From Tetrahymena thermophila SB210 (lineage: Eukaryota; Ciliophora; Oligohymenophorea; Hymenostomatida; Tetrahymenidae): a DNA stretch of 64,000 nt. Numbering within the stretch: the stretch's first letter is position 1; each line of letters opens with the position of its first letter. The notes beneath the pieces are model-generated. The model searched no databases, was not told where the DNA came from, and saw nothing but the letters and a program-made list of their open reading frames with translations. A program made the position numbers and the translations under genes. The DNA lies in NCBI RefSeq assembly GCF_000189635.1, contig NW_002476226.1, positions 124,001 through 188,000 on the forward strand. Reading direction: 5' to 3'. This document shows positions 23,921-35,454 of this stretch, piece by piece.

Positions 23921-25977
23921 TCAAATATAGTAACGGTCAAGTCCTTTGCGGTATTCGTTTTCGTAGTTTAGAATATACTTAGCTGGAGATTCTAATATTT
24001 CTTTGCACTCTGATTGAGAAAGAGTGTGAAAAACGTTGTTTTTCAAATACATAAAATAAAATACTAAAGCACAGAAGAAACTTAGAGGGCCCTATTAAGT
24101 ATTTAATAAATAATAAATTTCATGGAAATTCTGTTTAATATGAATATTAACCTGTGCAGTGTAAAATACATCACTTCCTACTTGAAGAATGTAGTATGGT
24201 TCAAAATTAATTTTGTTACATACTAAGAAGAAAAATCTTTCAATTTATACTCCATGTACGGGAATAATCTAGTTTTCGCTCTAAATGTCGAATTTATCTA
24301 TCTTGCAAGGTGACAAGTCTAAATATATTTTTTGCATTTTAAAAATAACTGAACCTAATAAATAATTAGAATACCTTTTTATTATGAGCATATCTCATTT
24401 ATATTCAAGAATAAGCAGTGGGCTACTATTTCTATATCAGCAGGGTATTTGTCTTGGATTTGCTTTTTTTAATCATCATCACAATCTTGTGTATTATACA
24501 TGTAAAACAATCTTGTTAAAACATGAGTTCTAATTTCAAAGAAATCATATCCTCTAACTTCTAAAACAGTATCTAATTCTTCTCTACTTTCAATCATTTC
24601 AATAAGCTGATTAATGAGCTCTAAATTTATTTGATGATCGTATGGAAGATGCCAAATAGAATGCTTCTATCTTTAGAAGGTATTTTTAAAGCTGTATAAA
24701 TCATCTATATATTTCATAATCGCATAATTAGGAAATTAAATGTAGCTTTTAGTTATATTAATTTACCTATTGTTACCCTTCTTTTATCAGAGTTGATTAG
24801 GTCGAATCTATTTTCAAGCTCTTAAATTGTATTTTAGGCTAGTTCTGCCTCCATTAGAATTAAATTAAATTATTCAAAAAGTAGCTTATTTATCTCTAGA
24901 ATGTTTTTAAGCTAAGTTGAAACTCTTTCTTTTATTATATGGAAGCAATATATTTTTGATTTTTAAATTGCATTCATAAATTGCTCATTGGTTTAAAATT
25001 CATTTTGCTTCTTTAAAGTCAATTCAAAGAGAGCTTCTCTATCTGATCCTTTTTATAATTTAATATTTTTAAATTTTAAATATGTTCAATCCAAAATGAA
25101 TAAACAAATACTTGTTTTATCTGATTAGTTCAGTCTTTCTGATTTCCTCTTTTAATATTTATTTTCCTCGTTATTTACACTTTCATTAATTTAAAATGTT
25201 TGAGAAATCTGCTTTTTCTATGATGCAACACCTAATAAGCCATTTTAATCATTCTATCCTTTATTTCCCCCTAATATTTTTAAAAATAAAATTTTTTTTA
25301 CTTATATTGATAAGCTGATTTGATAAATATTGAATGATTTACACTTTCTAACTTCAGTAATTTTTCTAGATTATATTTCCTTTTTATTTCCATGTTAATT
25401 TTAGTTGTATAAGCTATCATGCCTTGACTCAAAATTTCTTTAAGAGAAGCTATCAGATGGATATCTCATGTAGATTTAATTTTCTTGCTATCCTGATAAT
25501 CTATTTTATGATTGTAAGAAAGAGTTATTTAATCCTTGATTCTTTTCAACAACAATATTTTTTTGTTGAGATCCACTATTTAAACTTTGATCTTTCTGGT
25601 AAGTATGCTAAGGTGTTGATAATTTGCTATTTTATTTGATTCCACTACTATTTTGTTGGCGAAAAGGGAATTTTGGCTGAGAGTTAATTCCTTTGGATCT
25701 TCTAAATCCAAATTAAAAGCCTATTTAAATAAAAATATTTTAATTTATCATTTCTATTCATATTAAAGGATCTTTTACCTTTTGCTTTCAACTCATCCTT
25801 CCATATAAAATATAATGAGGAAGTGAAAAGAATGATTAAAGCTATAATTGCTCTTTTTCCAAATAATCCTTTTAAATCTCCAAAAGCAAGGATGATCACA
25901 AATAAAAATATTATAGACAAAACCAAAATAGTGTATTGTTTCTTTTATTTAAGTATATTGTTATAATTTTAATCCAT
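23921..25977 (-). CDS. TMEM209: TMEM209-like nuclear-envelope protein (CytochromB561_N family)
   Basis: Seven exons on the complement: 25779-25977, 25302-25720, 25112-25253, 24767-25048, 24375-24704, 24152-24354, 23921-24091 (581 aa; human TMEM209 is of similar length). Two membrane helices lie close to the N-terminus (ILVLSIIFLFVIILAFGD and AIIALIILFTSSLYFIW), then a Ser/Gln-rich linker, then a folded C-terminal domain. That domain has motifs matching the family: PADIEIVAHCLFLNINEIC, then EPYYILQVGSDVFYTAQGPL and SFFCALVFYFMYLK, corresponding to the family's PHYEL...PKGRNN...LLMFLYIIK block. Known members sit in the inner nuclear membrane and associate with a nucleoporin. The fifth intron (24355-24374) is only 20 nt; without it the frame is lost. 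The acceptor of intron 2 (25254) was chosen by phase and is less certain. Confidence 0.75.
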
Positions 25978-27216
25978 ATTTTAACTATTATATCTAAATC
26001 CACTAGCTTAAGTTGTTTTACTAAAATTTGAACTTAATCTTTTAACACTTTTATCCTGCTTCTACTTTTTGGAACAAAATCCACAAAAATAAAAAATTTT
26101 CTTTATTTGTTAATTAATTTTTTTTCAAAGTTTAGATGATTTAGCTTGAATTGGCTCTTTCTTTTAGTTAAATTAATTTTGCTAACACAAGATAGTTAGA
26201 TAGAGTATCTTATTTTATTTTCATAAAATATATAGATATATATCCTAGCAATCAAGTAATTAACTATAAATTTACTTTGAATTTCTTAAATTTGGAGTGT
26301 CTATAATTGATATATTTTCAATTTGAAGTTAAATTAATTAAACATTATTTAAAGCTTTGATCAGTTTAAATTTATAACAGAATTTACTATTCATTTTTAA
26401 TCATAATATATTTAATCGTTCAAAGCAAACATTAAAAAAGTTATGCCTTTTCTCAATTAGTTTTTTATTTCAAAATTTAATTAATTTCGATTATAAAATC
26501 TAATGTTTTGTGTTATTTATTTCCCTAAATCGTATAGAGCTACTACCATACAAATAAGTACTTCAAAATAAAAAAATCCTTTTTTGTAAGATTAAAAAAA
26601 AAATAATCTGTCTAGCTTAAGGACAGAACAATTTAATTTAAAAATGTTTAAATTTAATATAATCTATCTAAATAATAATAATTTTAATAGTTAATATTTA
26701 TTTTTTTTAGATACTTTTTAGTGGTTTTGACTATATTATATCTATTAAAAAAAGTATTTTGCTTTAAGTTTATTATTTAGAAGATTAATCGACAGATAGA
26801 TTTACTTGTAACTTATTTTAGTAAAGTAATCTTTTTAATGATTTTTACCATATTGATATCAACGATTAACATAAAGAATAGATATTATGCATATATTATG
26901 AGATTATATAAGCTTTTATGAGAAATATATGCAGAAAAATTTATAATCATAATTTAAATAAATATAGGTTATTGAATATTTAATAATTATTAGTGGAAAA
27001 AAAGCAATTCTGAAATTAAAAGAAATTAATAATAGAAGTGGTTTTTGTGTAAATAATAATAATTCAAAAGTAAAAGTATTAATAGATTTGTTTGTTTATT
27101 TGTTTAGAAGCAAGCACAAGAAATCAAAATCGCAATAGGGTTATCAAACTTTATAATAAAATTAGAAAAATCAAAGTTGAAAATATTCAATAATATTTAT
27201 ATTTGGGATAATATAT
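25978..27216. other. AT-rich divergent promoter region
   Basis: Between the TMEM209-like gene (minus) and the MORN gene (plus). Highly AT-rich; no gene, RNA or repeat seen. Confidence 0.55.
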
Positions 27217-29613
27217 ATGATGGATACGAACTAATCCTAAAAGCTATTCCCATAGAATATACAATAAAATTAGATTTTCAAAAACTCTAAAATCAACATT
27301 GATCCTTAAATAGATAATGGGATTCTACAATAATTAGGTATATTTAGTTTAAAGCAATTAATTTTGTTTTATTATTTAAGAATCAATTAGATGAAAAATC
27401 TGTAACATAAAATCACTTTAAATTTAAAAGGAGCTAGCGGTATTAATGGATAGTCTGTACAAGCAGGGGCAAATGGAATGTATGGCAGCATGAATACAAC
27501 TATATTGAATTCTTAAAATTTAGGGATTGGATAAAACTAAAATAACAATTCTAGTTAACCAGGTAGTGGAAGCAAGTAATAGCAATTACTTAATTTAAAT
27601 GGAAATCAGTATGGAAATTTAATAGGAAATATAAATTAATAAAATAATGGATTTAGCAATTTCGGTTATTAGTTTATGGAAAATGGATTAAGCGGCTTAG
27701 GAGGAAATTTGCAGAATGGATAACAGTAAGGAAAATAAATAGGCATAAATCAAAGTAATTTTACCAACAAACCTAATAATAACAATACAAATAATTAATA
27801 ACTAAATTTTAATGGAATGAGCATTGATAAAAATGAGAATGAAATTAGCTAGGCTAAAGGAATGTTCTCAACTTAGTTTAAAAATATGTTAAACTAGCAA
27901 CAGAACTAAAATATGATAATAGAACCCAATTAAACTTTTTTAATGAATCGAAATCCTTAATCGACTATAGGCTTAGATTAAATTCAATTACAATAAGAAA
28001 TGATGAAAAATAGTGGTAATTAATTGGAAGGTAGCCACAATTTCTCTAATTCTAAATAAAACTAAATGTAAAGCTCACAAAATAGCAATAATGGATTAAA
28101 TACTTTCTTTACAACTTAAAATAATACTTCACCATTTACTCTTGGATATGAACAACAAAACTAATAACATCAATAGAAATTATTGATTTTATAATAATAG
28201 TAATAGCAATTTTTTCAAGAGTAACTGAAATAGCCTAGCTTGATTTCGCTACAACAATTTCGTAAAGCAAATAATATTGGTAGTAATATAGCTGGATAAA
28301 ACAGCAATTAAAGTAAAAAAAAATCAATTGTAAACGATATCCTACATGATGTTAGTGATGTAGAGTCTGATGTCGAAGACAAAAAGTAATTAAGTGAATC
28401 AAATATTATTACAAATCAAGCTGATGATTTTTTAGAATAAATGAAATAATTCTATCATTAAGAATAAAAAGAAGAAAAAAAAATGAAAAGAGAAAACGTA
28501 TCTGCTCTAAAATAAGAAAATCTGTAATTGTATTTAGAAAATATGAAGTCTAAATTTAAATCGGCTATTCAAATATTTGAAAAAAATTGTGAATCTTTGG
28601 TTTATGCTATTAGTTAGGTGCAAATCTATACAGCTTTTGTTTAAAATAATACAATTTCTGAGAAAAGCTTAGACAGGCAAGATTCTAATTAAACAGGGGA
28701 TAAAAATGAATCAGCTAAAAGTCTAAAGTAAATGTCTAACTATGATAAAGTTTTTAGTGCTTGGGAAAATATAAACGATATTACTCAAAATAATTTTTTA
28801 AAAATAGAAAATGTATTAAAGCTCTCTCTTGAAGATGCAATTTGGAACTTTAACATTTCATATAATTCACAGCAAATCAATGAAAAAAAACCAAAATTAA
28901 ATGAATTTGCAATTAAAAAAATATTTGATGAAATTTATGAATTTTCTTAATCTGAAAGCGAAGTACCTAGAGCTCTGGAAGTTTTAGCATAACTAAAATA
29001 AGATTAATTCAACTAGTTAATATAAAATAATGATTTAGTTAAGAATATTATTGATTAATCTTCTGACTACATATTTAAAATTGTAGAAGATCCTATTTTG
29101 GAAACTATTTATTTTGGCTATATGCACAAAAAATCAAACACAAAATAAGGAAGAGGAATCTTAGTCACAAGAGACTAAAATACCTTTTAAGGATATTTTG
29201 ATAATAATAAGCCATTTGGGCCAGGGAGAATTATTTATTCTTCAGGAAATATCTACGAAGGAAACTTCGAATATGGGCTTTAGCATGGCAAAGGCAAATA
29301 TTCTTGGGCGAATGGAGATGTGTATGAAGGAAACTATGAAAAAGGAAAAAGATCAGGAAGAGGAAAATTTATGTGGAAAGATGGAAGAATATATGAAGGT
29401 TATCTGATAAATGATAATGCAAATGGATTTGGAGAATATACAAATTGCATTTATTCATCAAACAAAAATTCAAATAACCCATACTGCTTCGAGATTTATA
29501 AAGGAAATTGGAAAAATAATAAAATGGATGGCAAAGGAATATTGTTTGTGGGAGTGCAAGCAGAGTGGAAAGAAAACAACTTATTAAAAATCAATTAAAT
29601 TGCCTCTTCTTGA
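27217..29613 (+). CDS. MORN-repeat protein with Q/N-rich N-terminal half
   Basis: Two exons, 27217-27337 and 27431-29613 (767 aa, TGA stop). The 93-nt intron was inferred because it joins a coding-like leader (MMDTNQSQKLFPQNIQQNQI) in phase to the main frame; ATG 27391 inside it would be the alternative start. Residues ~40-370 are Gln/Asn/Gly-rich and low-complexity. A helical middle follows. Residues from ~610 on carry at least four MORN repeats: GYFDNNKPFGPGRIIYSSGN, IYEGNFEYGLQHGKGKYSW, VYEGNYEKGKRSGRGKFMW, IYEGYLINDNANGFGEYTN, and a last YKGNWKNNKMDGKGILF after an insert. MORN modules bind membranes or proteins and in ciliates are common in ciliary and cortical proteins; the exact role here is unknown. 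Confidence 0.85.
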
Positions 29614-30402
29614 TTTTATAAAATAGTAAATATATGATAAAAAGCATGAACTAAAAATTACTAACAAAAATAAATTAAATTGCAAATTTATTTGAAACTT
29701 TAATTAAAATAAAAAAAACAAAATTTACAAATTATTTCTTTATTCAAAACACCTAAATATTCTTAACCACTAAATAAATAAATAATAATAAATATAATAA
29801 ATAAATAAATCTATTACTTTTTGACAAACAATAAACACACACAAATACAATAAATACAACAATAGACAAGTAATATTAATGAATTATTAATTCTACTAAT
29901 TTTTTTCAAAATAACTGCTCCATATTTTGTTTTCTATAGGTTTAAATTAATTAATTATTTCAATCTTATTTAAAATATCATTACCTTTATAATTAAAATA
30001 ACTGATTTATCTGTATTTATTATTGTCTTGAAACAAACTTTCAGAATCACACTCAATATTAATTTAAAAGATAATAAATTTTAAATTTAAAACTAACTTT
30101 TTAAAGATGAAAAGTTAAATAAATAAATAATAATTACTTTTTGATAAAAAATTACAATATGGTTTGATCATCAAAATATTTTTATAATACATTTTTTATA
30201 AAAAACAGTATCAATTTAAAAAAATTTAGCTGATCTCAATAAATTAAATGCAGAATTTGATTATTTTTTAACACTGAGTTTGAGAATATTAATCTCAAAT
30301 ATAAATATGAAATAGTATAAATTTATTTATAAACATAGATTTATTTATTTGAAAAATAATTTATGTATAAAATTTAAATAAAATGCAATAAATATTTTTA
30401 GT
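29614..30402. other. AT-rich spacer between convergent genes
   Basis: Holds 3' flanks of the MORN gene and the 810-aa gene. An ATAA-type simple repeat lies near 29774-29810. No gene seen. Confidence 0.55.
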
Positions 30403-33400
30403 TCATTTTTTCTTTTTTGATTTCTTTTTACTAAATTAATCAAAAGGATTTACAAATAGCATAGAACCTGGAGATGGGAGTTAAAGCTCAGTTATAGGTA
30501 ATCCCTAGGGTCTAGAAAGAGATTAAGAAATAGTTTTAAGAGAGCATCTTATTCCTTTATTTGCAAAACCCTTTCTTACCTTGTCAATTTCACTTAATTA
30601 CTCTGATTTTAAAGTATTGCTTGTTATTTTCTTATACATATTCGAGAATGGTCTGAAGTTTAATTATTTGGAGTCTCTATGATAAATTTACAAACTTTAT
30701 TATTTTCTTCTATTTATTTCCTCCTCATCAGCTTCTTCTCCAACTTTAGCTTATGATTATCCAATTATTTTACCTTTAGTTTATCTCAGTTGAGCAAGCT
30801 TATTCTTTTTCATTTAAAATTCAATACCTAATACAGGATTTATTTCTGGTTAGCTTTATTTTACTTATTCCCTAAGATTTACATACATTGTTTTTGGTCT
30901 TTCCTCAAGCTATGGTTTATTTTCTTAAGGAATTTCTGAATTTTTCTTTACTAATTGTCTTTTTTTTTGTTACTTTTAAGACATAGATTAATCTAATAAA
31001 TTCTACTCAGAGGCTATTTAATCTTAAAAATCACTAACAGCTCTACTCTATGACCTTTATGACCTAGGCGTCCTAATTGACTGGTCTATTTTAGATGCAA
31101 TTTCATAAATCGACTCATCATTAGCAGAGGGATTAGCCATGCTTTACTTTTATTCCTTTGAAAGCTTCAAAATATTTATATAATTATTAAATAAACTTTA
31201 ATCTTCGACTTCTTCTGAAGTCATTTACTTTTACTAAAAGTTCTTTTCAGATAACACTTTTTTAACACATTTTGCCTAGATTTTTATGAAAAAATATTGA
31301 AGAAGACAAAAATATAAATAATCTGTTAGTTTCTTACCTGAGTTTTAACTCCCATATCTTCGAATTTAGATCCATGAGCTGTAATTTCATTCTTTTTATC
31401 TATTTCTTAATCCATAATTCCTTTATTCTAAGCCCAATTCTAAATATGATTTTCTAATTCTTCTTGCTCTCTTTTTTCCTAAACGGCCTTGTTTCTATTA
31501 ATGTACCATATGTTCTCGAGTCTTATTTCCCCTATCTTTAAAATAATTAATTAAATAAACTAAATACAATTATTATAATATAGATTATAATAACCTCATT
31601 GGATGGATTATAGTTAAGATAAGTTGATTTTATGTCTCCTGAAGGCCTAACATGAGGTGCATAACTCATTTCAGTGTTTTTATCCTGATTAAAAGCTTTT
31701 CTGCTAGGTTACAAAATTCCAGGACCTTAATGTGTCTTACGCATTTATTGCTCATGTTAAGGTGTATTTTCTTAATCCTCCTATTCCACATCATTTTCTT
31801 AATTTTCATCTTGCTTATTTTCAGATTCTTTAGAATCTTTCTTTGAAATTTTATTATAATTAAACTAGTTTTATATTTGAGGAGTAGGTGATTATTTTTG
31901 AGATATATTTGTACTTTAGAAAAATGCAAAGCTTCCAGAGTAATTCCAAGGAGTAGTGTTAATAACTCCTGGGGATCTTAATCTCTCCCCTTCTTAATAA
32001 TTTGTTTGTGCTGAAGCCAATCCACCTCTACTTGCACCTCTTGAAATCAAATCCACATTACTTAACATACGTAGGGATTGGTAATTAGTTGAAGGACGAC
32101 TACCTTGTGTAAAAGGTCTAGCCTAGTTAAGCATTACAGTTGCAGGTCTAGATTAATTTGTAGATAGATGCATTTCAGCTAACTCTTTTTTAGTAAACTC
32201 TTTAATTCTTTTAATTAAAAATAATTTTGATTGTAACTTAAGCAGCTATTTTAACAATATTTAAATAAATTATTTTTTTTCTTAAAATTATTTTTGCCAT
32301 GCTACATTTAGCCAAACAAATTAAAGTAAATTTTTAAACATTTTATGATTGCTTAATTTAATTAAAATAACTTTTCAGCTTTAGATTAATAAACAGTTAA
32401 AACTGCTATGCTTTATATATATTATTAAAAACCACTTACCATATATTTATTATAAACTTGAAAACTGTAGATATTGTAAGTTATAAAAATTAATATTCAA
32501 ATTTAAACTTTACCTGTCCTCAGGAGGATCTAAATGTGAATGTTTTGATCTATAATTATTGAAGTAATCATCTAAATTGCTTGAAGGAAAAAAATTTTAA
32601 TTTGTATCTTTTAACGTCATGCTTGAAAACACATTATAATTATTCTGATTTGATGTACCAGGTCTAGAAGCAGTGGAAACTCTTCCCCCTTAAGTCTAAG
32701 GTCTCAAAGATAAATAAATGTCATTTTATCTGTCATACCAGTTCTTGAGCTACATCAAATAGAATAATTATACTTGCCGATCCTTCGTATTTACAATTTC
32801 TCTTAAATTTTCTATAATAGTAAAAAAAAAAAAACCATTAGAAAATAGCTTTTTCTTGTCTACATAGTATAGTATTGAAAGAAATATAATGAAAAATAAG
32901 TTAAAAAATACGTGCGAGATACTTCATTAAGTTAAATTTAAATCCAACTCTGAAGATTGTTTTTTTCCCATTTTTAAACTCAATAAGATCACTATTCCAT
33001 GTTTTTACTTCATCAACTAGAGCTTTGAAATGTACATTTTTTTCAAGAAATATGGATTTTAAATTTCTGATATCAACATCAAAAACATTGATTTATTCAT
33101 CTAACCTTAAAACTCTATTAAGCTCCAAATCACACCTCTATAATCTTTCTTCAAGCAATTATCCAACTCCTTTTACTTACTAGCCTTTACCTCTAATCAT
33201 TAGAGGTTCATCTGGTAATTGCATTTTCACAGTCTACAAATGCTAGTTATATTTATATTATTGACTTATTCTATCTAAAATTTGATTAAATATAATTATT
33301 TTTTGTTTTTTTTGCAAATTCTATTCAAGCTATCAAAAATAGATAATATATTTAGTATAGATACTGTATTTAAATTTCATTTAACTGTTTTTTTCATGGC

Positions 33401-33418
33401 CAATTAATCTTGATCCAT
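30403..33418 (-). CDS. hypothetical protein, 810 aa, six exons
   Basis: Complement exons: 33386-33418, 32912-33329, 32514-32811, 31595-32207, 31338-31535, 30403-31275, all GT...AG and in phase (810 aa). It starts MDQDQLAMKKTLEQNLQKKQ with a coiled coil, then a compact region (RGKGQQVKGVGQLLEERLQR, later LVDEVKTWNSDLIEFKNGKK) and a hinge of Ser/Thr/Pro/Gln. Near residue 460 is a distinctive helical motif, RLENIWYINRNKAVQEKREQ, followed by ELENHIQNWAQNKG. The C-terminus is Ser/Arg-rich and ends in a Lys cluster (FSKKKSKKKK). The mix of coiled coil and short conserved-looking blocks resembles ciliary accessory proteins, but I cannot name a family. Intron 3 is long (306 nt). A frame at 31666-31929 and its plus counterpart are shadows. 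Confidence 0.75.
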
Positions 33419-34222
33419 TCTTTCTTTCTATGTTTCTTTATTTCTTTCATCTTTCTTTTTAAATTTAATTAGATATTTTTATAAAAAAATGTTCTTACAT
33501 GTTCAAAATAAAATTATTTTTTCTACTTTAAATATTCAGAAGTAATTAAATTGTCATTATAGCATATAAATAGTGTGAAAATAAATATTTTCTAATTTTA
33601 TTAATTACATTTTTTAATAAACTTGAAAATGAAAATATTTAAAAAATAAATTTACATTTCTAATTATATTTGATTTTCAAAAATTTCTTTCACAAAATAT
33701 AAATTTATTTGTAAAAATTATATGTTACAAATATCTGAACACATGTTGTAGAATTATTCTAGTTCTCTACTTTTTTATTATTATATTATTGATAAATAAT
33801 TAATTTATTGTTCCATTTAATATAGGATAGCATTTTAAAAATTATTCTCTTGTAAAATATTATTAAATTTCTAAATTGGGAAAATTAATTTATTAATAAG
33901 AAAAATTTTAATAGAACGAACATTCCATGTTAAAATTAATATAAATATTTTTTTTATATCAAAAAATTAACATAAAATATTTATTTAGAAAAAAATAAAT
34001 AAATTTTAAACTCAAAATTTAAAAAATATAACAATTTATTATTATTAAAATATAGAGCTTTCATTAAAAAAAAAATAAACAAATAAATAAAATGATATTT
34101 TTTTTAAGTAGTTTAAGAAACAATTTATAGAAAATGAAAATATTATAAAATAAGAAAAATTCAATATACTAAGAAACTATTTTATAAGATTATATACTTA
34201 TAGCTATTTGAAATATGTAATT
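33419..34222. other. AT-rich spacer
   Basis: Very AT-rich, no supported gene, RNA or repeat. Confidence 0.6.
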
Positions 34223-35083
34223 TCAGTTTAATTATTAGATCATATTTTTGATTGAGTTATTTTTAAATAGGTTTTCGCAAAGATATGAATGTAATTCAGA
34301 ATCTATTTAATACTATAAACCACTTTTATTAGCACTACCTTAATGGCTTTTGCAAAGTTTAAAGAATTTATTTATTCTTTCATAATAATCTATTTATTTG
34401 GTATCAAGCTTATCTGGTTCATCGAATTCATTGTTATTTTTACTAAATAACTAACATATTATATTGCAAAATATATCATACTTTGATAATTACTTTGATT
34501 AAATATCAGATTCATCTTTTTAAAGTTATTTTTTAAGATAAAGCTCTGTAAAGAAAATTTTAAACTCTAGTTTATTATTTCTTTCTTAAAAATAAATATT
34601 GTCATTTATTGAGAATTTACATTTTTTAATTTTTTATATTTTAAATTGATTTAAATCCTAATACACATAGTATAAAAGCGAAAAAGTAAACTATTCTAAC
34701 TTTTCTTATGGCAAAGTAGAAACTTAATAATCCTTTAAATGTTTCCAATTTTCTACATCTCTTTTTTAAATAATTGCAAAATAGGGCTCTTTTTGATTAT
34801 CTATCGAAACTTCATCTATCTTTTCATCAACATTGTCATATAGTTAAATTCTTAAATTTTCTTTTTTTTTACTAATGATAAAAGCTTTGCAATTAGGAAT
34901 TCTTTAATTTTTGCTATTTTTTACTTCGTCTACTACAATAAAATGTTAAGATTCTAGTAAACCCTCATTTTCTTTTTTAATAAAAGTGAAGTAGTTCACT
35001 CCTTATTTGCCAATCATCTGAATGTTAAGAGATTTGACTTCAATATTTTATTTAAAGAAATCTATTTTTATCTTGGGTTTCAT
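34223..35083 (-). CDS. hypothetical protein, 286 aa
   Basis: Single complement frame from ATG 35083 (MKPKIKIDFFKQNIEVKSLN) to TGA 34225-34223. The first half alternates short hydrophobic strands and turns (QRIPNCKAFIISKKKENLRI) and may be a beta-rich domain; the second half is Lys/Gln/Asp-rich and helical. No signal peptide, membrane segment or known motif. Confidence 0.7.
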
Positions 35084-35454
35084 TTTTTATTATTTTTGCT
35101 TTGCTTTGATTTTAATTACAATTATCAATTAGAATATCTATCAAAAACTTTGATTCTTATTATTAAAAAAAAAGGTTTTTTCAATATTAAAAGATAAAAT
35201 AAAAGCAAAAGTATATTTTTATGTTTTTTTAAACAAATAAAAGGTGTTTGAATGTTTGCTTGATTGTATTATTTACAAATACTACAATTATTTGAACATT
35301 TAAACATTCATTATATTCATTCACATTAGGCAATTTTTATATTTAAAAATATTAGCATTTTAAATAAAACAAAAAAATTATAATAAGCGAATTTAGATCA
35401 ATCATTAGCTTATTAGATATATTTATTTATTTCTTTCATTAATTAATTATTCAT
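35084..35454. other. short AT-rich spacer
   Basis: 371 nt between two minus-strand genes; presumably the promoter of the 286-aa gene plus the 3' UTR of CWC27. Nothing else seen. Confidence 0.55.
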
